Source: OLB6 sp964620125 | Lineage (GTDB): Bacteria > Bacteroidota > Ignavibacteria > Kapaibacteriales > Kapaibacteriaceae | DNA length: 19,452 bases | Assembly (NCBI GenBank): GCA_964620125.1 | Contig: CAZUGQ010000032.1 | Location: 1-19,452, forward strand | Direction of reading: 5' to 3' | The notes under the pieces: model-generated | The model's database searches: none | Told to the model about the DNA's origin: nothing | What the model saw: only the letters and a program-made list of their open reading frames with translations | Program-made: the position numbers and the translations under genes | In this document: in pieces, positions 1 to 6,476 of the stretch | How the letters are laid out: each line of letters opens with the position of its first letter | Position numbering within the stretch: the stretch's first letter is position 1

Positions 1-141
1 AGCCTAACCACTTATTTGTAATCACAGACTGGACCGAAAAATCGACCCTTCTCAATTGCGCCCTAAACGGTTACTTATCAGACTCAGTTGGACGTTGTAG
101 ATGTGTGCCAGGCAGACACACGATTAAAACCGCCACCCACA

Positions 142-187
142 AAACACAAAACCCCTGCATCTCTCTGAGATACAAGGGTTTGCGTTT
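142..187 (-). terminator. Rho-independent terminator of the tRNA-fMet gene
   Basis: A long imperfect hairpin lies just 3' of the tRNA on the minus strand. The core pairs 159-163 with 167-171 around a 3-nt loop. It continues outward through 149-158/172-181 with two G-U wobbles, and after a one-base bulge through 142-147/182-187. The outer arm is A-rich on the 5' side and T-rich on the 3' side, so transcription from the tRNA would end in a U-rich stem base. The A/T symmetry means it could also stop plus-strand transcription. Confidence 0.7.
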
Positions 188-196
188 GTTTTGGAG

Positions 197-269
<73 letters not shown>

Positions 270-278
270 GTAGGGTCA

Positions 279-308
279 CAAAGATACGTTGGGAATGGGA
301 TTTGACAA
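279..308 (-). promoter_or_regulatory. Bacteroidota-type promoter of tRNA-fMet
   Basis: Read on the minus strand, TTG (306-308) is followed after 19 bp by TATCTTTG (279-286), matching the TTG/TTTG-N19-TAnnTTTG consensus of the Bacteroidota housekeeping sigma factor. The -7 box ends 9 nt before the mature tRNA 5' end, leaving room for only a very short leader. Confidence 0.8.
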
Positions 309-360
309 TACGACTGAAATCACAGGATAGACTATAGTGGGTAGTTGAGAATTATTTCAG

Positions 361-1122
361 TTAGAGGGTGATGGTGATGATAAGCCACCCGATGGCTCCA
401 ATCACTGCACCAACAATGCCAGCAGAAAGCGTATCGTAAGAATCACGAAAAGCCTCTTCAGGACGGCTGCGAATCTCATCGCCACTAGATACAGTTAACC
501 CATACCCTACTAATACTCCGACAAGACCGAATGCTATCATGATGGCAGGAAGACCTAAAAAGACCCATGCCATGGTGGGCCCCGTTGCAATGTCCTGATA
601 CTTTGGTTGCTTCTCTGCGTCAACAACTGCCAGCAGCATCCACCGGTGCAGGGTTACCTTAGATACATCGGTATCCGTATACTGGTTGATATTGCCAATA
701 GTGATGTTGGTGAATAGGGGTTCGTACGATCGGAGTCTCTTTCTTCCTACACCGTGATATAGGGCGTAGCACGGGAGATCCTTGGCGTTCGCTATGATGG
801 TGTCAATTATGTCGTCTCTCTGAGTTGAATCGGCAACTACGGCTGTGGTAAACATTCGCACCACGTCGCCTTCAATGATCAATAGAGAGTCTGAATCTGT
901 GCGAGCTGCGGCTACGATGTGTCGGCCGAGCATGCTGGTGTCAAGCTCTGTGTACGGCAATCCGACAATGGCACTTGGCTCCACGGCACGACCGTTCAAA
1001 TCGCTTTCAAGATCTTGCTTAAGCCGCTGCACGTCGGTGAATTTGCATCCGATCATTGATGCGGTTAACAGAGGCAGGAAATAGAGGAGGTTGTGCCCTT
1101 GTTTCACGGTGACAGCCTTCAT
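361..1122 (-). CDS. Putative lipoprotein with two C-terminal membrane segments
   Basis: Function not recognised. The 253-residue product begins with a hydrophobic segment ending in SMIGC (Cys26), an acceptable lipobox, so export and lipidation are plausible. The middle (about 30-180) is soluble-looking with no motif I can name. Two strongly hydrophobic stretches follow at about 185-211 and 233-253, the second ending the protein. Lipidation plus two terminal helices is unusual: the protein may be tethered at both ends, or the N-terminal segment may be an ordinary membrane anchor. The ATG at 1122 has no clear Shine-Dalgarno. A weak box CAAGTTTG (one mismatch to TAnnTTTG) lies just upstream. It sits upstream of the tRNA on the same strand, with no strong terminator between. 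Open frame, composition and signal-like start support a real gene. Confidence 0.75.
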   Translation of the reverse strand: MKAVTVKQGHNLLYFLPLLTASMIGCKFTDVQRLKQDLESDLNGRAVEPSAIVGLPYTELDTSMLGRHIVAAARTDSDSLLIIEGDVVRMFTTAVVADSTQRDDIIDTIIANAKDLPCYALYHGVGRKRLRSYEPLFTNITIGNINQYTDTDVSKVTLHRWMLLAVVDAEKQPKYQDIATGPTMAWVFLGLPAIMIAFGLVGVLVGYGLTVSSGDEIRSRPEEAFRDSYDTLSAGIVGAVIGAIGWLIITITL

Positions 1123-1216
1123 TGTGATGTCACAAACTTGGTGGCACGTTTTCGGCCTATTGTCAAGAGTTCGTCACCGTTGTGCCACAATTCTATCGGT
1201 CTTGCTTTCTATCGAG

Positions 1217-1702
1217 ATGCGGTTTTTTACACAAGGCACCCCACCTGACGCCTGCCAAAGCCCCCTACAAGATTCCACCGATAACAGTTATCGGATGTAT
1301 GTGGGGAGCACACTGGCCTCCGTGCATCCGTTCACGGATACACAATTCACCGAATTCAATCCAGGGATTGTGGCGCAGATGAGGAGTGCGGGTATGCCAT
1401 TCCTGTTCGACGACTCCTGGTACCATTGGTTTGGGGAGGCAGGCGCCTATCAATGGTCGTACGGCGACTTTGCCTGTTATGCTGGCGGCGGAATCCTGGT
1501 ACCTGTGGGCTGGGACTGGCTACAATTAGGCGCCCTTGCTGGTGGACTGTTCTTGATGGATGGCGACGACTCCATCTTCACGCCTGCAATTTCACCTCGA
1601 ATCACTATTGATACCCGCTGGGCTTCGTGTTCCACGATGTTTTTATACGCAGGAGATGAGTCGGCCTTTGGCTTCACGGTCATGTTCCCTCTATGCCCCT
1701 AG
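1217..1702 (+). CDS. Small outer-membrane beta-barrel-like protein (PagP-like pattern), start uncertain
   Basis: No firm family assignment. From the ATG at 1217 the product is 161 residues. It has alternating aromatic and glycine-rich strands (YHWFGEAGAYQWSYGDF, GGGILVPVGWDWLQLGALAGG) typical of small outer-membrane barrels. The early pattern of a His shortly after a short Gly/Ser strand (GSTLASVHPF), followed by FNPG, resembles PagP-like acyltransferase barrels, where an early Ser/His is functional. This is pattern recognition, not a search result. The frame is open upstream to 1091, but that part overlaps the divergent gene. No convincing signal peptide is found: the upstream TTG and GTG options give only a short hydrophobic stretch (ATILSVLLSI). 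The gene may have an unusual start or have lost its N-terminus. It ends in a C-rich tract. Confidence 0.45.
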   Translation: MRFFTQGTPPDACQSPLQDSTDNSYRMYVGSTLASVHPFTDTQFTEFNPGIVAQMRSAGMPFLFDDSWYHWFGEAGAYQWSYGDFACYAGGGILVPVGWDWLQLGALAGGLFLMDGDDSIFTPAISPRITIDTRWASCSTMFLYAGDESAFGFTVMFPLCP

Positions 1703-1724
1703 GCCCTAATGGCCCCGACGCCCC
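1696..1724 (-). other. Potential G-quadruplex motif (minus strand)
   Basis: Four C-runs on the plus strand (1696-1699, 1704-1706, 1713-1716, 1721-1724) are separated by 4, 6 and 4 nt. They give a canonical G3+N1-7 quadruplex pattern on the minus strand. It spans the stop codon of the small barrel ORF, upstream of the pheT promoter region. Further C-runs continue to about 1754. Confidence 0.5.
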
Positions 1725-1809
1725 TATAATGTCCTTATGCCCACACACCCCAACCGCAATGTGTCACGAATGTGTAAAACTACCTCTGCGGTTGGGAGAC
1801 TGCCACAAA

Positions 1810-1817
1810 TAACTTTG
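1810..1817 (+). promoter_or_regulatory. Putative -7 box of the pheT operon promoter
   Basis: TAACTTTG matches TAnnTTTG exactly and lies 30 bp before the pheT ATG, leaving a leader of about 20-25 nt. The -33 element is imperfect: the nearest TTG (1792-1794) is only 15 bp away, and a CTG at 1786-1788 has 21-bp spacing. Position and exact -7 match support it; spacing weakens it. Confidence 0.5.
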
Positions 1818-1847
1818 CGGTAACAAGGCAGGGTAAAACCGTACCGC

Positions 1848-4460
1848 ATGAAGATTTCGCACGCGTGGCTTGAGGACTTCGTTGGGCTGGATCCAACGAA
1901 GTGGGCACCAGAACGGGTGGCAGAGGTGCTAACGGATTTGGGGCTGGAAGTGGAACATATCCACAATCCAGAAACAGCCTACGCTCGATTTGTGGTGGGC
2001 TATGTGCAGGCCTGTGAGCCACATCCCAAGGCGGACAAATTGTCAGTTTGCACGGTGGAGGTTGGTGAAGATCAACCGCGCACCATCGTGTGTGGTGCTT
2101 CGAATGTGCGAGCTGGGCAGTACGTTGTGGTAGCACTTGATGGTGCCGTGATTCCTGGTGCTGGGATTACCATTGGCAAGCGGATGTTGCGTGGAGTAGA
2201 GAGCAATGGGATGATCTGCTCGGCGACGGAACTTGCCCTGGGAGAAGATGGAGAGGGGATATTGGTGCTAGCGGTAGGCGATGAGGAATCCGACGGTATC
2301 ACTAACGTGCCGGGTACCATAGTTCCCGGCACTCCAGGTTCGGTGCCGGGAACTATGGTACCCGGCACTCCCCTCACAACAGCTCTTGGCCTCTCCACCA
2401 TCTACGACGTCGCCATCACTCCAAACAGAGCCGACTGCCTGAGCCACCTGGGCATCGCGCGCGAACTGCACGCCTACATGCGCGTTCACCACGATGGCGA
2501 ACAGGTGCATTTCTCCAATGCAGAATACACTCTACCAACCGCCATCACTACACAAACACCTTCCATCCCCATCACGGTCGAAGCTCCAGCGCTGGCGCCC
2601 CTCTATGCCGTTGCTCGCATCAGCGGCGTAACCGTCGGCCCGTCTCCCGAATGGATGCAACAACGCCTGCGCGATGTTGGATTGCGACCACGCAACGTGA
2701 TCGTTGATGTTACGAACTACGTAAACATGGAGCTTGGCCAGCCCCTCCATGCATTCGATGTAGCCAAGCTGCGAGATCAACGCATCGTTGTTCGAGAAGC
2801 TGGCAACACGCAGGAGTTCGTTACGCTCGACGGGAAAACACGATCACTGCAGCCAGACATGCTGATGATCTGTGATGGCGAAGGCCCGGTTGCAATTGCA
2901 GGGGTGATGGGGGGGGAGAATAGCGAGATCGATGATGCAACAACCGACGTCTGCCTGGAAGGTGCCTGGTTCGAACCTCGGTCAGTACGCCGCACAGCAC
3001 GGTTGCTTGGCCTGAACACGGATGCGTCCTATCGCTTCGAACGTGGAGTTGATCCCGGTGGCGTGATTCGCGCCCTTCAACGCGCTACACACCTCATTGC
3101 GGAGCTGGCAGGGGGCTTGCCAGTAGAGCTAAATGTGGTGGACAACTGGCGAACCTCGATGGCTCCGATTTCCATGCGATACGAGAGGATGCGATCGGTG
3201 AATGGTATCTCCGTTGACGATGCCACCATTCGCTCGATGCTCGAAGCAATCGGATGCACGGTAACCGAACTATCAGATGACACGTGCGCCGTTCTTCCTC
3301 CGTCGTGGCGCGTGGACATTGCAGCCGAAATTGATCTGGCAGAAGAAGTAATGCGGCTGTATGGCGTGAACAAAGTGCCAGAATCACAAACTGCCGTGGC
3401 CCATCTTTCCGGAGAACGTTTACCCGAACATGTCCGCGCCGCCGGTGGATACGATGGAATGCGCTTGCGGCACGACGTGCGGACGATTCTTCGGTCACGA
3501 GGATATGCCGACGTTGTTACCTCTGTTCTTGGTGCGGGAGTCAGGTATGAGACAAAGGAGCTGGATGCAATTGAAGATGTGGCAACCGGCCGTGAGCACT
3601 TAACTCCAGAAGCCCTCAAGAATGGCAGCGCTCAGCAAGTAATGATCAATGACCAGGTAACGCTTAGGAATGCCTTGGGCATCGAATATTCGGTGTTGCG
3701 GTCAAGTCTGTTGCCGGGTTTGCTCAAAACAATTGCGCACAACATCAACCATGGTGCTACAACCATTAGGATTGCGGAACAGGGCAACGTGTTTCGGAGA
3801 GCCCATACATCAGAACTTGACGTACAGCAGAATGAACACCTGGCACTGGCTGCATGCGGAAACGACGACGAACACTGGAGTCATGCAGACAGGATGCTAG
3901 ATCTCTACGATCTGATGAGTGATGTGGAAGCTGTTGCAGGTGAGCGGTTGATTCGTAAGCGTGTGAGTGCTGAATCAACAGGCCCGTGGAGTGTGAACTC
4001 GGTGAATCTCTTCATCGGTGAAACGAAGGTTGGCACTGCAGGTATTGTAGACTCCTCATTTGCAGCGTCCTATGGAGTAGCACAGAATGTTGTCGCCGCC
4101 GAACTGGATTTGAGGCTGATTCAAAGCACACAGGCGCGAACGAATCGGTACCATGCCGTAAGCCCCTTTCCAACTATGCGACGTGATGTTGCATTTGTTG
4201 TTGACGAACATGTTAGCGCTGCCGAGCTTCTTCAAATTGTCGGTCAATCGGCCGGACCTGCGTATCTTGGGGCTTCCGTTTTTGATGTGTTCCGAGATGA
4301 ACATCAATTCGGTCCAGGGAGAAAAAGTGTGGGTATAGCGTTGCGATTTGGTGCCATGGATAGAACACTGGTAGATGCGGATGTAGAACACTCCGTGCAT
4401 GCCATTGTTGCCGCTGCGTCGCAACACTTAGGTGCGAGAGTTCGGGGGGCCGATACCTGA
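1848..4460 (+). CDS. pheT: Phenylalanine-tRNA ligase beta subunit, with in-frame repeat insertion
   Basis: Beta subunit of the heterotetrameric cytoplasmic enzyme that charges tRNA-Phe; the beta chain binds tRNA and edits mischarged tyrosine. Visible domains in order: N-terminal MKISHAWLEDFV start; OB-fold tRNA-binding domain at about 43-150 (HPKADKLSVCTVEVG); the conserved ITPNRADCLSHLGIARE stretch at about 190-206; a B3/B4 editing core with MGGENSE and the DASYRFERGVD motif; a catalytic-like core; and a C-terminal FDX-ACB anticodon-binding domain from about 770 (SPFPTMRRDVAFVV). At 870 residues it is longer than the usual roughly 800. About 22 extra residues (154-175) come from a palindromic repeat, and another loop insertion lies around 580-600. 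The alpha-subunit gene is not adjacent. The stop shares one base with the next start (TGATG). A run of eight G (2909-2916) encodes part of the conserved VMGGE. Confidence 0.97.
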   Translation: MKISHAWLEDFVGLDPTKWAPERVAEVLTDLGLEVEHIHNPETAYARFVVGYVQACEPHPKADKLSVCTVEVGEDQPRTIVCGASNVRAGQYVVVALDGAVIPGAGITIGKRMLRGVESNGMICSATELALGEDGEGILVLAVGDEESDGITNVPGTIVPGTPGSVPGTMVPGTPLTTALGLSTIYDVAITPNRADCLSHLGIARELHAYMRVHHDGEQVHFSNAEYTLPTAITTQTPSIPITVEAPALAPLYAVARISGVTVGPSPEWMQQRLRDVGLRPRNVIVDVTNYVNMELGQPLHAFDVAKLRDQRIVVREAGNTQEFVTLDGKTRSLQPDMLMICDGEGPVAIAGVMGGENSEIDDATTDVCLEGAWFEPRSVRRTARLLGLNTDASYRFERGVDPGGVIRALQRATHLIAELAGGLPVELNVVDNWRTSMAPISMRYERMRSVNGISVDDATIRSMLEAIGCTVTELSDDTCAVLPPSWRVDIAAEIDLAEEVMRLYGVNKVPESQTAVAHLSGERLPEHVRAAGGYDGMRLRHDVRTILRSRGYADVVTSVLGAGVRYETKELDAIEDVATGREHLTPEALKNGSAQQVMINDQVTLRNALGIEYSVLRSSLLPGLLKTIAHNINHGATTIRIAEQGNVFRRAHTSELDVQQNEHLALAACGNDDEHWSHADRMLDLYDLMSDVEAVAGERLIRKRVSAESTGPWSVNSVNLFIGETKVGTAGIVDSSFAASYGVAQNVVAAELDLRLIQSTQARTNRYHAVSPFPTMRRDVAFVVDEHVSAAELLQIVGQSAGPAYLGASVFDVFRDEHQFGPGRKSVGIALRFGAMDRTLVDADVEHSVHAIVAAASQHLGARVRGADT
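2307..2368 (+). repeat. REPIN-like pair of palindromic repeats inserted in frame in pheT
   Basis: Two 26-bp units, 2307-2332 and 2343-2368, are perfect reverse complements of each other across a 10-nt spacer. Each unit is itself a near palindrome, with 8-bp arms GTGCCGGG and CCCGGCAC. In the reading frame they encode VPGTIVPGTPGS then VPGTMVPGTP, a 12-residue (36-nt) tandem repeat. It falls in the loop between the OB-fold and the ITPNR motif of PheT, where family members usually have a short linker ending in GTPL. The mRNA can form a 26-bp perfect hairpin here. Confidence 0.92.
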
Positions 4461-4948
4461 TGTCGCAGAAACCAAATCAGGAACGTCCACCATTGCGAGC
4501 AGTTCAGTCTGAACGCATGGTTGGTGCACCAGATTTTCCTGTTCCGTCGGATTCTGTGAACGAGGCCTCTGTTCAGCAGATATGGGAAATCGTGCGCAAG
4601 AGCACCGATGTGATAACGGCACTACGCGAAGAGAATGGCATCCTAAGAAGTGAACTGAGTGCACTTCGTAAGAGTGAACATGTTCTGCAAGATCGTGTTC
4701 ACGATTTACTCGACCGGATCGATCAGTTGGAACAGGCGGCAGATTCATATCAGCCATCTACGAAGGCATCCATGCCGCCGCAGACGGACCGCGTAGAAGA
4801 TGGACTCGAACGCAAGCGCACACGCAACTCGGGTTCTCGCTCAACTACCATCACAATCACGATACAGGATAACCCCGAGTCTGACCTGGAACGGCGGGTT
4901 TCGGATCTTGTTCATACTCTAGTTGAAGAGCTTAAGCGTGGAAGCTGA
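4460..4948 (+). CDS. Coiled-coil protein, ZapB-like, paralogue 1
   Basis: A 162-residue soluble protein with no signal peptide or membrane segment. Residues 37-93 form a strong heptad-patterned coiled coil containing DVITALREENGILRSEL. A flexible linker with DRVED follows, then a basic, Ser/Thr-rich stretch and a short amphipathic C-terminal helix (LERRVSDLVHTLVEEL). The core is about 53% identical, by hand count over 57 positions, to the protein encoded directly downstream. The start overlaps the pheT stop by one base. Position just upstream of zapA suggests a cell-division accessory role, like ZapB or other small coiled-coil partners of ZapA. That is inference from context and coiled-coil character, not homology I can prove. 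Confidence 0.85.
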   Translation: MSQKPNQERPPLRAVQSERMVGAPDFPVPSDSVNEASVQQIWEIVRKSTDVITALREENGILRSELSALRKSEHVLQDRVHDLLDRIDQLEQAADSYQPSTKASMPPQTDRVEDGLERKRTRNSGSRSTTITITIQDNPESDLERRVSDLVHTLVEELKRGS

Positions 4949-4964
4949 TCGCCGGTCGGCTCCC

Positions 4965-5780
4965 ATGGAGCGCGAGCAACACGAAGCCTATGGTCAGCAA
5001 GCAGGGCATGCTGATTCAAAACCTGTTGATGTAAACAGCGTTGACGATGTGTTGCGGGCGACCATGCAGCGCCTATGGGAAGCGGTGCGCTATGGCGCTG
5101 ATGTTATCGTAACCCTGCGGCAAGAGAACTCGATTCTGCAAAGCCAGTTATCATCGCTCAAGCACAGCGAAAATGACCTGCAGACAAGAATTGATGAGTT
5201 GCTTGAGCGCATCGCTGCCTTAGAGAGTGCAAACGCGAATACGCCGTCAGCAGGTGTTTCGCCGCTATCAGGCCCGGGGAACATTGACCGTGTAGAAGAC
5301 CTCCAGCTCACGCAGAGACTGGCAGACCTCGAGGGCGAACTCACTGAGGCGTTGGAGGCACGTTCGGATGCCGAAGAACGACTTCGTGCTGCCGAGGCAG
5401 CCCTTGCAGAGACCGCTGCCCAGCTAGCACAAAACCAAGAGATTTCGCAGCAAGTATTGCAACTCCGCTCCGAACTGGAAACTCGTAGCCTTCTGCTCAA
5501 TGACGTGATCCCTAACTACTTCGACGCAACCGACACGGATGTCGCCCGTCGAGTGCATGAGCTAGAGGAGCAGCTTGAGGAAGCCAACCGCATCATCGCC
5601 CTGTATCGGGCGGCGGGTTTACGCCACCTCGAAAACCCTACATCCCGAAATCAGCTGAGCATGTTCCTTGAGGAAGCGAGCTCGGTACCGTCCATTGGCG
5701 AGGTGGCCGACCTAAACGCTGTAGCTACGCGCCTTGAAGCGATAGCCCGGCAACTCGACGAATTGGCCGGACTTTCGTAG
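4965..5780 (+). CDS. Coiled-coil protein, ZapB-like, paralogue 2 (longer)
   Basis: A cytoplasmic coiled-coil protein of 271 residues from the ATG at 4965. The N-terminal coil (about 33-89, with TLRQENSILQSQLSSL) aligns with the preceding gene product, and the DRVED linker motif is also shared. A second, much longer coiled coil (about 105-215) has an Ala/Glu/Leu-rich repeat character. A C-terminal helix (ATRLEAIARQLDELAGL) ends the protein. Alternative starts in frame are GTG at 4938 and TTG at 4923, both overlapping the upstream gene; none has a good Shine-Dalgarno. The gene lies 43 bp upstream of zapA. It looks like a duplicate of the preceding gene extended by a second coil, and probably acts in the same complex. 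Confidence 0.85.
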   Translation: MEREQHEAYGQQAGHADSKPVDVNSVDDVLRATMQRLWEAVRYGADVIVTLRQENSILQSQLSSLKHSENDLQTRIDELLERIAALESANANTPSAGVSPLSGPGNIDRVEDLQLTQRLADLEGELTEALEARSDAEERLRAAEAALAETAAQLAQNQEISQQVLQLRSELETRSLLLNDVIPNYFDATDTDVARRVHELEEQLEEANRIIALYRAAGLRHLENPTSRNQLSMFLEEASSVPSIGEVADLNAVATRLEAIARQLDELAGLS

Positions 5781-5823
5781 ATTTCGCAACGATTTTTGAA
5801 CGAGACGAACGCCAAGCCTACGT

Positions 5824-6114
5824 ATGTCGAAGGCGATCAGAGTAACCATCGGTGGAAAAGACCTGACTCTTCGTGGAGACGATGAGGAGTCAATTAAGAA
5901 GTCAGTCCGTGAAGTCAATCTCCAGATTCAAACCATTCAGCAAAACCTGCGCGAGCAAGGCACCAATACTGTGAGCCTGCTTGCTGCTCTCAACCTTGCT
6001 GAACGGTGCTTGAAAGCCGAGGAGGGGAGAACGTCCGATGTGACGTACATGACCTCCGAGCTTGCGAGAATGACCGATTTACTGGAACGAGCCTGGAAGC
6101 AACCGCTTACCTAG
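5824..6114 (+). CDS. zapA: Cell division protein ZapA
   Basis: ZapA binds FtsZ and cross-links its protofilaments at the septum. The 96-residue product has the family layout: a short beta-rich N-terminal domain (IRVTIGGKDLTLRGDDEESIKKSVREVN) followed by a long coiled coil. It contains the LLAALNLAERCLKAEEG segment typical of ZapA (commonly LxALNLAxEL). Length matches the family. There is no evident Shine-Dalgarno before the ATG at 5824, as with several neighbours. It is the last gene of the pheT operon. A 7-bp hairpin (6118-6135) begins three bases after the stop. Confidence 0.92.
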   Translation: MSKAIRVTIGGKDLTLRGDDEESIKKSVREVNLQIQTIQQNLREQGTNTVSLLAALNLAERCLKAEEGRTSDVTYMTSELARMTDLLERAWKQPLT

Positions 6115-6117
6115 CTG

Positions 6118-6135
6118 CGATATCCAGAGATATCG
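6118..6135 (+). other. Short hairpin after zapA
   Basis: A perfect 7-bp stem CGATATC/GATATCG with a CAGA loop begins three bases after the zapA stop. No T-run follows, so an intrinsic terminator is unlikely. It may instead protect the 3' end or mark a processing site between zapA and the downstream structured segment. Confidence 0.4.
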
Positions 6136-6203
6136 GCTTCTACCTTACCCCTACGTGCTGCTCTATCGCTCTAACGGCCATCGGCTGGTTTGGAGGGAAG
6201 CTT

Positions 6204-6460
6204 GCCGCATTCCGCTGCTCGTCGCACGCTTGAAAAAGAACCATACAATTTTTTCATCCTGGGAACTAGGCTCTGGCCATCAATGACAGGCCTCACCCGA
6301 TTCGGGAACAATCTGGTGGCTGTGCTGCCGGTGCACCATGAGTGCAGTTGTTCAGTGGAAGTCAGCGGTGGCAAGGATGGTACCCACAGTGCGGAAACAG
6401 CGGTTCTTTTTTTAACCGGAACGGGCTTTGCCCGTGGCAGTGGGATGCGGCTCATTTTTT
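6204..6460 (+). ncRNA. Candidate structured RNA (6S RNA-like position) between zapA and rny
   Basis: The 362-bp gap between zapA and rny has no convincing ORF but strong pairing. A 14-bp closing stem joins 6204-6217 to 6438-6451 (12 Watson-Crick or better positions plus two G-U). It is directly followed by a T-run (6455-6460), as at the 3' end of an independent transcript. Inside are perfect local hairpins CCCGA/TTCGGG (6296-6306) and ACGGGC/GCCCGT (6421-6435), and a CGGTT/AACCG stem around a T7 loop (about 6402-6417). A long closing stem around a mostly open interior, next to zapA, recalls 6S RNA (ssrS), which follows zapA in many proteobacteria. The identity is inference. Alternatively it is a long leader or attenuator of rny. 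Confidence 0.45.
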
Positions 6461-6464
6461 ACAC

Positions 6465-6471
6465 AAAGGAG
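6465..6471 (+). promoter_or_regulatory. Shine-Dalgarno of rny
   Basis: AAAGGAG lies 5 nt before the ATG at 6477, one of the few strong Shine-Dalgarno sites in the window. It fixes the rny start there rather than at the in-frame ATG at 6342, which would add a non-conserved leader encoded by the structured RNA segment. Confidence 0.85.
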
Positions 6472-6476
6472 CATGC

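Noticed and set aside
313..361. 8-bp inverted repeat ACTGAAAT/ATTTCAGT just after the lipoprotein-like gene
   Set aside because: The loop exceeds 30 nt and no T-run follows, so a terminator call is not supported.
2909..2916. G8 run in pheT as a frameshift or contingency site
   Set aside because: It encodes conserved Gly-Gly of the MGGE motif, the frame is intact, and slippage in an essential synthetase gene is unlikely to be adaptive.
6204..6460. RNase P RNA or tmRNA as identity of the structured segment
   Set aside because: The conserved RNase P GAGGAAAGTCC-type block and the tmRNA tRNA-like ends and tag frame are absent, and the segment is too short for either.
6342..6476. Upstream extension of RNase Y by 45 residues
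   Set aside because: The extension is encoded by the structured RNA region and precedes the hydrophobic anchor with unrelated sequence; the AAAGGAG site fixes the start at 6477.
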